Positions 45,050 to 53,715 of a DNA stretch of 64,000 nt are shown one piece after another. Position 1 is the first letter of the stretch. The number at the start of each line of letters is the position of its first letter. Source of the DNA: Streptomyces sp. NBC_01460 (GTDB lineage: Bacteria > Actinomycetota > Actinomycetes > Streptomycetales > Streptomycetaceae); the NCBI RefSeq assembly GCF_036227405.1, contig NZ_CP109473.1, positions 7,440,001 through 7,504,000 on the forward strand, in the 5' to 3' direction. Both the position numbers and the translations under genes were made by a program. The notes beneath the pieces were generated by a model. The model did no database searches. It was not told the DNA's origin and saw nothing but the letters and a program-made list of their open reading frames with translations.

Positions 45050-48000
45050 TCAGAGACCCATGCCCTGCATCGTCCGCTCCAGGGAGTCCGCGTACAGCCG
45101 GGCTCCTCCGACCTTCGGGTGGAAGGACTGTGCCGAGGCGCCGAGTTGCAGGATCGGCCAGTCGATCGCCGGCTCGTCGCTCTCCACCAGGTCCAGCACG
45201 ATGCCGTTGACCTGCTCGGGGTCACCACAGACGGCCTTGCCCGCGAAGTTCTGGGCGGGGTTGGAGTACCAGGCCTTGGTTCCGGTGGCCTTGGCGTCGT
45301 TCACGGCGCCCTGCATCTCGGTGGCGAGGGTGCCGGCCATGCTGTTCAGCCAGGGTGCCTCCTCGGTGCCGACGCCGATGACGCACTGCCCCGACCTCTC
45401 CAGCAGCGGGGGGTAGCCCATCAGGACGATCTTGGCGTTGGGCGCCTTGGCCTGGATCTTCTTCAGCGCTGTCGTGATGGCAGGCCGCACCCGCTCCTTC
45501 GCCAGGCGCTCGGCCGCGACTCCGACGGTGAGCCCCTGGTAGGCCGCGTCGTCCGTATGGTCGTCGTCGTCGTCGAACGTCTGGTTCTGGCACAGCGTCG
45601 GCCAGCCGATGCCGCCGAAGATGCACTTCTGGATGATGTAGGCGAACCGGGCGTCGTTGCCGCCGATGGACAGGGTCACCAGCGTGGTGTTCTGGTCGAG
45701 GTACCCCTTGGAGAGCTGCGGCAGCTCCCCGTTCTCGCCGACGTCGGCGATGTTGTACGTACGAGCGCCGGAGCAGGCGATCAGGTGGTAGTCCATGGCC
45801 GCGGACCGGTTGTCGTCCATCGATCCCACGGACGCCGAGCGTCCCGGGATCGTGGCCTGGCGGGACCACGCCTTGGTCGAGCGGTGGCAGGCGTTGCGGG
45901 TCGAAGGGTTGCTGGTGTCCCGGTAGTTGGTCTCCTTGTAGTAGTCGACGCCGCCGGCGGCCGAGGCGCCCTCACCCGAGGAGTAGGAGTCGCCCATCGC
46001 GACGACCATGTCCTTGGGCTTGGCCGACAGCGGCTGGAAGCCCGCCGCGTCCCACGCGACGTCCTCGGACCCGCTGCCGTCGGCCGCATGCGTGGAGAGC
46101 GAGACCTTCGGGGTGGAGGTGAACTGGAACACCCCGAGGGAGACCCACTTGTTCGCCCCGACGCGCTGTGGCGTCACGCGCACCGGGCTGGTGCTGTTGG
46201 TCCCCAGGACGGTGTACGAGGCCTGCCGGGTGTGGGCTCCGTGATCGGGGAGGTGCACCCAGACCCGGGCCCAGCCGGTCATGCCGTTGGTGAGTGTCCA
46301 GGTGCCGGTGGTCTTCATCCGGGCGCCCTCGGTGGTCGCCTGGTTCCTGGTGTGCCCGAACCAGAAGTGGTTGCCGTACCCGGCCCCGATCTGATGGGTG
46401 TCGATCTTGCCCGGGTAGTTGGCCCCGTCCGCGGTGAAGGTGAAGCCGAAGGTGCCGGGCGAGGTCGTCGCGCCGCAACTGCGCGCCGATGAGCCGGTCG
46501 GTGTGACCCCGGAGGCCACGTCGTCGATCACGTACGTCCCGGAGGGCAGGCCGCTGGAGCACCGGGGCGGGTAGGCGTTGCCGTCCGGCTGTTCCGGATA
46601 GGTGGCGTCGAAGCGGTGCAGCGCGTATCCGCAGGCGCCGCCCGCACAGCTCTTCCAGCTGGTCTTCTTGTTCCACCAGCAGTGCAGGTAGAACTCGTCG
46701 GCCGGGTTGTTGAGCTGGCATGCCCCGTTCGTGTCGGTGTCACCCTCCTTGATCTTGCTCGGGTCGCAGTTGTTGGAGCTGTCGCAGAACTGTCCGACCG
46801 GCGGCTTGGCCCGCGTCCGCTGGTCCGTGGCGGTCCACCAGGCGGCGCGGTAGCCGGGCTGGTAGTCACCGGGGGCGAACATCGCGGAGATGGGGCGGGC
46901 GGCCCAGCCGATCACCTTCTCCTGGTAGGGCCAGTCCTGCGGGTGCGCGGCGTGCGAGTAGTCGTCGGAGCCGGCGGCACTCTCCAGGAAGGGGGTGCGG
47001 TTGGCCTTCCAGATCGCGTTGGCCGGGTTGTTCGTGTAGCCGACGCCCCAGTGACCGCCGTGCGATCCGGCGGTGGACTGCGGGTAGAAGCCGGTGTTGT
47101 ACGCCCAGAGCGCGAAGAACCAGTTCTCGATGTACCCCGGTCCACCGTCGTTGACGGTCATCCCGGCGCTGTACGTCTGATTCCACTTGTCGACGAGGAT
47201 GTTGACGCCCGCGGCGATGTTGGCGGTGTAGTCGAGCGCGACGGCCTCCTGCTTCTGCACGGAGAGCGCCGTCTCGCCGGGCTTCTCGTGCCCGGCCTTA
47301 CGCATGCCGTCGGTCACCTGGACGATGCCGTAACCGCAGTCCGCGGAAGCCCAGTTGATGGCCCACGGGTCCGGGGTCTGGCCGTCGGAACCGTGGCTGA
47401 TGCCGTAGTAGTTGCCGATCAGCGTGTTCGCCGTGACACCCGGTACGGCGAAGCGGGTGGCCTGCCACATGTTGGATTCCTGGGCGGTGACGCCCAGCAT
47501 CACCTGCGCGGGAATGTGGTACTCGTCGGCCGCGTCGGGCGTTCCGTTGGGGTCGCCCGCCATGGTCTTGAGGGGGAAGAGGGACTGCGGCTGGTAGGCC
47601 GACATCCCGGTGTTCTTCCAGTTGGCCGCGCGGGAGACGTGCGCGTTGAGCTTCCCGACCACGGCCTGGTCCACGGCCCACTCGACCTGGCGCGGGGTGG
47701 GCTGGAAGGCCTGCTTCTTGACGTCGCCGCGCGGGACGGAGCAGTAGCGCTCGTCCTCGACGGGGTTGGTCGGTGAGGCGGCGGCGAGCTTCGGGGAGGC
47801 GTCACCGGTGCCGGAGGTGAGTGCCGGGGAGGTGGCGAGCCCGGCCGCCGTCTTCGCGGTCGAGCCCACCGTGGTCCCGGGCAGGGAGTCCAGGGTGACG
47901 GTGCGTCCGGTGTCCAGGATCTTCATCTCGGTCCGGGCGGCCCGTGCCGACGCGGCCTCCTGCGGGGAGATCCGGGAGTCCTTGCCGTCGGCCCACGCGG

Positions 48001-49120
48001 TGGTGACGGCCGCCTCGCCCTTCGTGGACAGGACGGCGTCCTTGGCCACTCCCGCGGGCATGCGCACGGACGCGGGCAGGGTGCCGGCGGCCTTGGCCTC
48101 GCCGGTGACGTACACCGTGCCGGTGCCGGCGGAGCGGGCCAGGTCGAAGTCGGTGAGAGCGCCGGTGGCCAGGCGCCGGGTGGTGCCGGCGGCCTTGGCG
48201 GAGCCGAGGAGCGCGGCCGGGGCGCGCCGGACCTCGGCCGGCTCCGCGGCGGTCTTCGCGGCACCGGCGGGGGCGCCGGGCCGGTCGATGTAGACGACGG
48301 AGCCGTCCGAGGCGGCCGTGAGCTGGAAGGGCGTGGCGCTGGTGCGGGCGGCGACGCGCACGGCGCCGGAGGAGGCGACCTTGACCAGGCGGGCGCCCTG
48401 AGCGGCGGCGTAGCCGTCGTCGCCGAGGGGCACGGCGGAGGTGACCTGGCCGGGCAGGGTCAGTGGCTTCGCCGCCTTGCCGCTCGCGGTGTCGACGCCG
48501 ACGAGGCGGGTCTCGTTCCGCTCCGAGTCGTCGTCGGAGAACTGGGAGAAGACCGCCTTCTCGCCGGTGCCGCAGCCGGGGGAGAAGTAGCTCAGGCTGG
48601 ACTGGACGGGGAGCTTGGTGACGGCTCCGGTCGTCAGGTCGACGACCGCGGTGAAGGCCCCGCGGGTCAGCAGCGCGGGCTTGTTGGTGAAGGTACGGGG
48701 CGCGTAGGTGACGGCGGCGCGCTTGCCGGAGGCGGTGAGGCAGGCGTTGCCGATCCAGGTGTCCGTGTCGAAACCGGGTTCGGACAGGGTGGCCGCGGTG
48801 CGCCAGTGGTACCCGTCCTCGGCGGCGGCGACCATGACGTGGAATCCCGTGGCGTCGCCCGAGGTGGTCCAGGCCAGGTCGTCGGAGGTGCGGTAGCCGG
48901 AACCGAGCTTCTCCGCACGGTCACCTGCGGGTACGGCCTCGGGGAGTTCGGCGGGGCCGGGCTTCGCGGCGTCCGCCTCGTCCTTCTGGGACCACCCCTG
49001 GGCGGCGCCCGGGGGAGGGGTGGGGGCGGTCTCGGCCATCGACACCGACGGGTAGCCCGCCAGCAACGCGGTCGCGGCCACGGTAATGACAGGTATATGC
49101 CAATTCCTTCTTCGGGGCAT
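45050..49120 (-). CDS. Large secreted lytic-transglycosylase-like / SGNH-hydrolase protein
   Basis: Predicted 1,356 residues. Signal peptide MPRRRNWHIPVITVAATALLAGYPSVSMA; I place the start at the ATG at 49120 (residue 29 of the longest frame) because that gives the signal peptide. Residues about 60-430 look like a beta-propeller or repeat domain. About 520-700 resembles a lysozyme-like transglycosylase: GVTAQESNM with the catalytic Glu near 546, CGYGIVQVTDGM, and NIAAGVNIL. About 770-1035 is Cys- and Trp-rich, possibly carbohydrate binding. About 1040-1356 is an SGNH/GDSL esterase with GDSYSSGEG (near 1045), GGND (near 1154) and a C-terminal FHP His (near 1331). It probably acts on cell wall or polysaccharide outside the cell. 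It is not part of the classical clavulanic acid pathway. Confidence 0.85.
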   Translation of the reverse strand: MPRRRNWHIPVITVAATALLAGYPSVSMAETAPTPPPGAAQGWSQKDEADAAKPGPAELPEAVPAGDRAEKLGSGYRTSDDLAWTTSGDATGFHVMVAAAEDGYHWRTAATLSEPGFDTDTWIGNACLTASGKRAAVTYAPRTFTNKPALLTRGAFTAVVDLTTGAVTKLPVQSSLSYFSPGCGTGEKAVFSQFSDDDSERNETRLVGVDTASGKAAKPLTLPGQVTSAVPLGDDGYAAAQGARLVKVASSGAVRVAARTSATPFQLTAASDGSVVYIDRPGAPAGAAKTAAEPAEVRRAPAALLGSAKAAGTTRRLATGALTDFDLARSAGTGTVYVTGEAKAAGTLPASVRMPAGVAKDAVLSTKGEAAVTTAWADGKDSRISPQEAASARAARTEMKILDTGRTVTLDSLPGTTVGSTAKTAAGLATSPALTSGTGDASPKLAAASPTNPVEDERYCSVPRGDVKKQAFQPTPRQVEWAVDQAVVGKLNAHVSRAANWKNTGMSAYQPQSLFPLKTMAGDPNGTPDAADEYHIPAQVMLGVTAQESNMWQATRFAVPGVTANTLIGNYYGISHGSDGQTPDPWAINWASADCGYGIVQVTDGMRKAGHEKPGETALSVQKQEAVALDYTANIAAGVNILVDKWNQTYSAGMTVNDGGPGYIENWFFALWAYNTGFYPQSTAGSHGGHWGVGYTNNPANAIWKANRTPFLESAAGSDDYSHAAHPQDWPYQEKVIGWAARPISAMFAPGDYQPGYRAAWWTATDQRTRAKPPVGQFCDSSNNCDPSKIKEGDTDTNGACQLNNPADEFYLHCWWNKKTSWKSCAGGACGYALHRFDATYPEQPDGNAYPPRCSSGLPSGTYVIDDVASGVTPTGSSARSCGATTSPGTFGFTFTADGANYPGKIDTHQIGAGYGNHFWFGHTRNQATTEGARMKTTGTWTLTNGMTGWARVWVHLPDHGAHTRQASYTVLGTNSTSPVRVTPQRVGANKWVSLGVFQFTSTPKVSLSTHAADGSGSEDVAWDAAGFQPLSAKPKDMVVAMGDSYSSGEGASAAGGVDYYKETNYRDTSNPSTRNACHRSTKAWSRQATIPGRSASVGSMDDNRSAAMDYHLIACSGARTYNIADVGENGELPQLSKGYLDQNTTLVTLSIGGNDARFAYIIQKCIFGGIGWPTLCQNQTFDDDDDHTDDAAYQGLTVGVAAERLAKERVRPAITTALKKIQAKAPNAKIVLMGYPPLLERSGQCVIGVGTEEAPWLNSMAGTLATEMQGAVNDAKATGTKAWYSNPAQNFAGKAVCGDPEQVNGIVLDLVESDEPAIDWPILQLGASAQSFHPKVGGARLYADSLERTMQGMGL

Positions 49121-49350
49121 GCTCTTCTCGCCTCTCGTACGGACACCCGGATCGCGCGTGGGGGAAAGCGGGCGTCCGCTTCGCGCGTGGGGGGACGCGA
49201 GCAAATCAGCCAGGGCTCTTCACCCCCTCTCAGCCACCTCTTCCGCTATACCGACCCGCCCTCGGCTATGCGCCCGCGCACCGCACCCCGCCCCTGGACC
49301 CCCGCATCCCCGCAGAATGGCGCGGAAATCACCGCGAGAAGGGCTGGGAC
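49121..49350. promoter_or_regulatory. Divergent region between the hydrolase gene and oppA1
   Basis: A 230-bp gap between divergent starts. It must hold promoters for the secreted hydrolase (-) and oppA1 (+). I see no convincing consensus boxes, only GAGAAGGG at 49335-49342 as the oppA1 ribosome binding site. Confidence 0.4.
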
Positions 49351-51012
49351 ATGGAGACCGAACAGCCGGGCACCACCGGCTTCGACGCCGCCGTCGACGG
49401 CGTGGTCGCCCCGACCGACGCGCTGGGCGGGACCCTCCGCCTCGTACGCACCGACGACTTCGACTCGCTCGACCCGGGCAACACGTACTACGCCTACACC
49501 TGGAACTTCTTGCGCCTGATCGGCCGGACCCTGGTCACCTTCGACACCGCCCCCGGCAAGGCCGGCCAGCGGCTCGTACCGGACCTGGCCGAGTCGCTCG
49601 GTGAGGCCTCGGACGGCGGAAGGACCTGGACGTACCGGCTGCGCCCGGGACTGCTCTACGAGGACGGCACCCCCGTCGTCGCGGCGGACGTCAAGTACGC
49701 GATCGCCAGGAGCAACTACGGGACGGACGTGCTGGGCGTCGGCCCCACCTACTTCCGCCACCTGCTGGGCACGGACTACGGCGGCCCCTGGCGCGAGCCC
49801 GAGGTGGACGGCCCGGTCACCGTGGAGACCCCCGACGACCGCACCCTGGTCCTGAGGCTGACCGAGCCCTTCGCGGGCATGGACCTGCTGGCGACGATGC
49901 CGAGCACCACCCCGGTCCCCAGGGACCGGGACACCGGCATCGGCTACCGGCTCGGCCCGGTGGCGACCGGCCCGTACCGCGTCGACTCCTACGAGCGCGG
50001 CAAGCTCGTCGTCCTGGAGCGCAATCCGCACTGGGACCCGGAGACCGACCCCGTACGCCGGCAGCGGGCCGAGCGGATCGAGGTGCACCTGGGCAAGGAC
50101 CCGCACGAGGTGGACCTGATGCTGCTCTCCGGCGACGCGCACATCGACCTCGCGGGCTTCGGGGTGCAGCCCGCGGCCCAGGAACGCATCCTGGCCGACC
50201 CCGAGCTGCGCGCCAACGCCGACAACCCGCTGACCGGATTCACCTGGATCTACTGCCTGTCCAGCCGGATCACGCCCTTCGACAACGTCCACGCCCGCCG
50301 CGCGGTGCAGTTCGCCACCGACAAGGCGGCCATGCAGGCGGCGTACGGAGGGCCCGTCGGCGGCGACATCGCCACCACCATCCTTCCGCCGACCATCGAC
50401 GGCTACCAGCCCTTCGACCGCTACCCGGTCGGCGCGGACGCCACCGGGGACCTTGAGGCGGCTCGCGCCGAACTGGCCCTGGCCGGCATGCCGGACGGAT
50501 TCCGCACGAAGATCGCGGCCCGCAAGGACCGCCTCAAGGAGTACCGGGCCGCCGAGGCGCTCTCCGCCGGGCTGGCGCGCGTCGGCATCGAGGCCGAGGT
50601 GCTGGACTTCCCGTCCGGCGACTACTTCGACCGCTACGGCGGCAGTCCGTCCTACCTGCGCGAGCACGGCATCGGGATCATCATGTTCGGCTGGGGGGCC
50701 GACTTCCCCGACGGCTACGGCTTCTTCCAGCAGATCGTCGACGGGCGCGCGATCAAGGAGCGCGGCAACCAGAACATGGGCGAGCTGGACGATCCCGAGA
50801 TCAACGGCCTGCTCGACCGGGGGGCCGTCAGCAGCGACCTGGCTGAGCGCGCCGCGATCTGGCACCGCATCGACCGGCTGACCATGGACCACGCCGTGAT
50901 CGTGCCCTACCTCTACCCCCGCTCGCTGCTCTACCGCCACCCGGACGCCCGCAACGTGTACGTCACGGGGTCCTTCGGGATGTACGACTACGTGGCGCTG
51001 GGCGCTCGCTGA
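49351..51012 (+). CDS. oppA1: OppA-like solute-binding protein of the clavulanic acid cluster
   Basis: Predicted 553 residues of the peptide/nickel-type extracellular solute-binding family (SBP_bac_5): GGTLRLV...DSLDPGNTYYAYTWNFLRLIGRTL at the N-terminus, TWTYRLRPGLLYEDGTPVVAADVKYAI, LRLTEPF, NPHWDPETDPVR, and a C-terminal hinge VIVPYLYP. Two OppA-type proteins are required for clavulanic acid formation in S. clavuligerus although no permease genes are present. Notably there is no signal peptide or lipobox before the mature fold, and no upstream in-frame extension. It may bind a pathway intermediate inside the cell, or leave by an unconventional route. It ends before a strong terminator shared with claR. 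Confidence 0.92.
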   Translation: METEQPGTTGFDAAVDGVVAPTDALGGTLRLVRTDDFDSLDPGNTYYAYTWNFLRLIGRTLVTFDTAPGKAGQRLVPDLAESLGEASDGGRTWTYRLRPGLLYEDGTPVVAADVKYAIARSNYGTDVLGVGPTYFRHLLGTDYGGPWREPEVDGPVTVETPDDRTLVLRLTEPFAGMDLLATMPSTTPVPRDRDTGIGYRLGPVATGPYRVDSYERGKLVVLERNPHWDPETDPVRRQRAERIEVHLGKDPHEVDLMLLSGDAHIDLAGFGVQPAAQERILADPELRANADNPLTGFTWIYCLSSRITPFDNVHARRAVQFATDKAAMQAAYGGPVGGDIATTILPPTIDGYQPFDRYPVGADATGDLEAARAELALAGMPDGFRTKIAARKDRLKEYRAAEALSAGLARVGIEAEVLDFPSGDYFDRYGGSPSYLREHGIGIIMFGWGADFPDGYGFFQQIVDGRAIKERGNQNMGELDDPEINGLLDRGAVSSDLAERAAIWHRIDRLTMDHAVIVPYLYPRSLLYRHPDARNVYVTGSFGMYDYVALGAR

Positions 51013-51019
51013 CACACGA

Positions 51020-51057
51020 GCGGGGCAGCCGGCGGGTCCACCCGCCGGCTGCCCCGC
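51020..51057. terminator. 17-bp perfect stem between oppA1 and claR
   Basis: GCGGGGCAGCCGGCGGG (51020-51036), loop TCCA, and the exact complement (51041-51057) begin 8 bp after the oppA1 stop. As the genes converge, it can serve both. Confidence 0.9.
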
Positions 51058-51078
51058 CGTCGTCGGCTCCGGCCGTCG

Positions 51079-52551
51079 TCAGCTCCGGCCGGCGACGACC
51101 GGCCGTACCGTGCCGCGTTCGGGTGCGGCCCGTCCCGGCCGCACCGGGCCGCCCCGGACGGCCCGGCTCGTGCGCCGCTGCGCGCTCCCGCCCGGCTCGG
51201 CCGCCGGCACGGAGTCGCCGGCCGCCGTGAGGCCCACCGCAGCGAGTTCGGCCTCGAACGCGGCCAGCCGGGCCAGGAACTGCCGGGTCGGCGCCGTCAG
51301 GTCCGTGCCCCGTGAACTCCGCAGCAACAGGCGTGCCCCGAGGCGGAGTTCCAGCCGGTGGATCCGCCGGGTGAGCGCGGACTGACTGATCGAGAGGACG
51401 GCCGCGGCGCGGTTGATGCTGCCGTGGTCGGCCACCGCGCGCAGCAGGTGGAGGTCCTCCACGTCGACCTGTACCGATTCGTCGGGCAGCGCCGGCGGGG
51501 CCTGGAGGCTGAGCGCCTCGGCGGTGCGGCGCTCCAGCGCCGCCCGTTGCCCGCGCAGCCATTCGGCCCACCACGGATCGTGGAGCATCTCGCCGTGGTG
51601 CTCGGTGAACCTGCTCAGGCAGCGGGCCGTGAGCAGCGCGGCCAGTTGCTGGGCCAGGGCCCCGGGGACCACGGCCGGATCGACCAGGAGCCCGGCGGCC
51701 CGGCGGGGCCGCTCCACCAGCGAGCGGCGGACCAGCGAGGGGGCGAACACGGCGGGGCAGGCGGGCGAGCCCAGACCGATGGCGTCACCGCGCCGCAGCA
51801 TCCCCCGCGCCACCGACGCCCCGGTGACCTGGATCCGGTCGGGCGGAGTGAGACCGGCCGACCGGTAGACCCGGCTCACCAGGACCTCCGCCCGGGGCCC
51901 GGCCTCCGAGACCCAGTTCTCCTCGCGCAGATCGGCGAGGGAGACCGTGGCACGGCCCGCCAGCGGATGCCCGACGGGCAGCGTCACCCAGAGCGGGTCG
52001 TCCAGGACGTCGTAGGTGCGTACGGTGCGGTCGACCGCGTGGGAGAGGGTGTCCAGACCCCAGGTGTGGGCGGCGTCCACCCGGTAGCCGTCGAGCTGCC
52101 GGAGCACCTGGAGCGGTGTGTCGTGGCTGACCGACAGAAGGATCCCCAGGGTGTCGGCCGCGTCCTCGACGAGGTCCTCCATCAGCGGCTCGGCCGTGGC
52201 GATGTCCAGGATGCGGGGCGCGTTCAGGGCCTCGGCGCCGCGCCCGTAGATCTCGGTCTGCACGGCCTGGTCCACCTGGCGGAAGAACCGCCGCCCGGCG
52301 ACGAGCACCCGGGCGCCGTCGGGGCTCAGCCGGGTGGCGGGGGCGCCGCGCGACGTCAGCCGCAGCCCCGTGGCCTGGTCCAGCCGGTCGAGCCGGCGCT
52401 GGGCCGCCGCGGCTCTCAGTCCCGCCCTGCGGGCCGCTTCGGCGAGGTCACCGCACTGCCCGATCGCGTCCAGCAGCCGTAGGTCCGGACGCGAGAAGGG
52501 CAACCGCGTCAGCCGGTCGGGAACGGAGGGCACGTGTATCGCAGAAGGCAC
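51079..52551 (-). CDS. claR: ClaR, LysR-type activator of late clavulanic acid genes
   Basis: Predicted 490 residues, longer than usual LysR regulators (about 300). An N-terminal HTH region (about 19-85, LRLLDAIGQCGDLAEAARRAG...) and a LysR-like effector domain (about 90-300) are followed by a second HTH near residues 358-440 (LHLLRAVADHGSINRAAAVLSISQSALTRRIHRLELRLGARLLLR). Two HTH motifs at opposite ends are a known feature of S. clavuligerus ClaR, which activates late steps from clavaminic acid onwards. The last 50 residues are Arg/Pro/Gly-rich and probably disordered. The start is GTG at 52551 with AAGGAAG upstream. Confidence 0.92.
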   Translation of the reverse strand: MPSAIHVPSVPDRLTRLPFSRPDLRLLDAIGQCGDLAEAARRAGLRAAAAQRRLDRLDQATGLRLTSRGAPATRLSPDGARVLVAGRRFFRQVDQAVQTEIYGRGAEALNAPRILDIATAEPLMEDLVEDAADTLGILLSVSHDTPLQVLRQLDGYRVDAAHTWGLDTLSHAVDRTVRTYDVLDDPLWVTLPVGHPLAGRATVSLADLREENWVSEAGPRAEVLVSRVYRSAGLTPPDRIQVTGASVARGMLRRGDAIGLGSPACPAVFAPSLVRRSLVERPRRAAGLLVDPAVVPGALAQQLAALLTARCLSRFTEHHGEMLHDPWWAEWLRGQRAALERRTAEALSLQAPPALPDESVQVDVEDLHLLRAVADHGSINRAAAVLSISQSALTRRIHRLELRLGARLLLRSSRGTDLTAPTRQFLARLAAFEAELAAVGLTAAGDSVPAAEPGGSAQRRTSRAVRGGPVRPGRAAPERGTVRPVVAGRS

Positions 52552-52683
52552 GAACGGCTTCCTTACGGTTATGGATGACGCCTCTTCTTCACCTGTGACG
52601 GCCTGTTGCGGCTCACGTTAGGCAGGCGTTCTCTTCGTCCGCTCCTCGTCCTTCTCTCGCCCCGTGCGCCCCGGCGCAGCACG

Positions 52684-52716
52684 ACGGCGGACACCGCGCA
52701 GTGCGGTGCCCGCCGT
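52684..52716 (-). terminator. Hairpin downstream of cad
   Basis: ACGGCGGACACCGC (52684-52697) pairs with GCGGTGCCCGCCGT (52703-52716) with one mismatch and a 5-base loop. It starts 12 bp after the cad stop, separating cad from claR, which runs in the same direction. Confidence 0.75.
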
Positions 52717-52728
52717 ACGGAACGTGGC

Positions 52729-53472
52729 TCAGGCCTGGTCGGTGGGGCGGATGAAGATCTCGTTGACCGTGGCGTGCGGGGGCGCGGTGACGGCGTACAG
52801 GACCGCTTCGGCGATGTCCTCGCTCTGCAACTGGCGTATTTTCGCCACTCGTTCGGTGATCGCGGCCTTGGACGGAGCGTGCGTGATGTGGTCGCGCAGC
52901 TCGGTCTCCACGGTGCCCGGTTCGATGACCACCACCCGCACCCCGCGCTCGGTGACCTCCTGGCGCAGCCCCTCGCTGAAGCCGTTGACGGCGAACTTGC
53001 TGGCGTTGTAGACGGCGCTGCCCCGCCCGACGACGCGGGCGGCGATGGAGGAGATCTGGACGATCGTGCCCTGGTTCCTGATCAGCTCGGGGAGGGACGC
53101 GTGGGTCATGTACATCAGACCCATGACATTGGTGTCCATCATCCGGGTCCAGTCGGTGGTATCGGCGTCCTCCACCGGCCCGAGCAGCATCAGCCCGGCG
53201 TTGTTCACCAGGATGTCCAGCCGGCCGAGCGTCTCGACGGTGGAGCGCACGGCGGCGGCCACCGCCTGCTCGTCGGTCACGTCCAGGTCGAGGACCTGCA
53301 CCGTGGCGCCCTTCGCCTCCAGCTCGCCACGCAGTTCCTCGAGACGGCCGGCGCGGCGGGCGGCGAGGGCGACCGAGGCCCCGGCCGCGGCGAGGGCACG
53401 TGCGGTGGCCCGGCCGATCCCTGAGCTGGCACCTGTGACGAGTGCGACTTTTCCCTGCAGCGATGAACTCAT
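52729..53472 (-). CDS. cad: Clavulanic acid dehydrogenase (SDR family)
   Basis: Predicted 247 residues, the length of S. clavuligerus CAD (also called car or orf9). It reduces clavulanate-9-aldehyde to clavulanic acid with NADPH in the last step. Short-chain dehydrogenase motifs: TGASSGIG cofactor loop, NNAG, catalytic Ser in ISSIAA, and YNASK (Tyr-x3-Lys). AARR after the second strand suits NADPH. The blocks LLGPVEDADTTDWTRM, QEVTERGVRVVVIEPGT and EIFIRPTDQ match remembered CAD. The ATG at 53472 has GAGGACC upstream. It is divergent from cyp. Confidence 0.95.
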   Translation of the reverse strand: MSSSLQGKVALVTGASSGIGRATARALAAAGASVALAARRAGRLEELRGELEAKGATVQVLDLDVTDEQAVAAAVRSTVETLGRLDILVNNAGLMLLGPVEDADTTDWTRMMDTNVMGLMYMTHASLPELIRNQGTIVQISSIAARVVGRGSAVYNASKFAVNGFSEGLRQEVTERGVRVVVIEPGTVETELRDHITHAPSKAAITERVAKIRQLQSEDIAEAVLYAVTAPPHATVNEIFIRPTDQA

Positions 53473-53715
53473 GTGGTCCTCGTTCCCCGGGGGTTGGGCC
53501 GGAGCGGGGATCCGGCCGAAAAGCGTCCGACGGTACGGCGCGCCGACCGTAGCAGCCGGGCCGACGCCCGGTGAACGGCTACCGGCGGCCCCTGTTATGT
53601 GCGTTCGTGGCCGGTTATGCAGGTCCGGCCGCCCCGAAGGGGAGGCGTGACGAGGACGGTGAGGATGGGGCCGCTACTTCACGTCGGCATGCCCGTGCAG
53701 CGATAGGTGGGACCC
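53473..53715. promoter_or_regulatory. Divergent cad/cyp promoter region
   Basis: A 243-bp gap between divergently transcribed late genes. TTATGTGCG and GGTTATGCAGG around 53594-53625 are locally less GC-rich and might hold -10 elements. The cyp ribosome site AGGTGG is at 53705-53710. It is an expected target of ClaR and a SARP activator, but no site can be defined by eye. Confidence 0.45.

Noticed and set aside
44825..46492. 555-codon + strand frame opposite the secreted hydrolase
   Set aside because: Covers the SGNH domain and terminators of the - strand gene and has no recognisable features.
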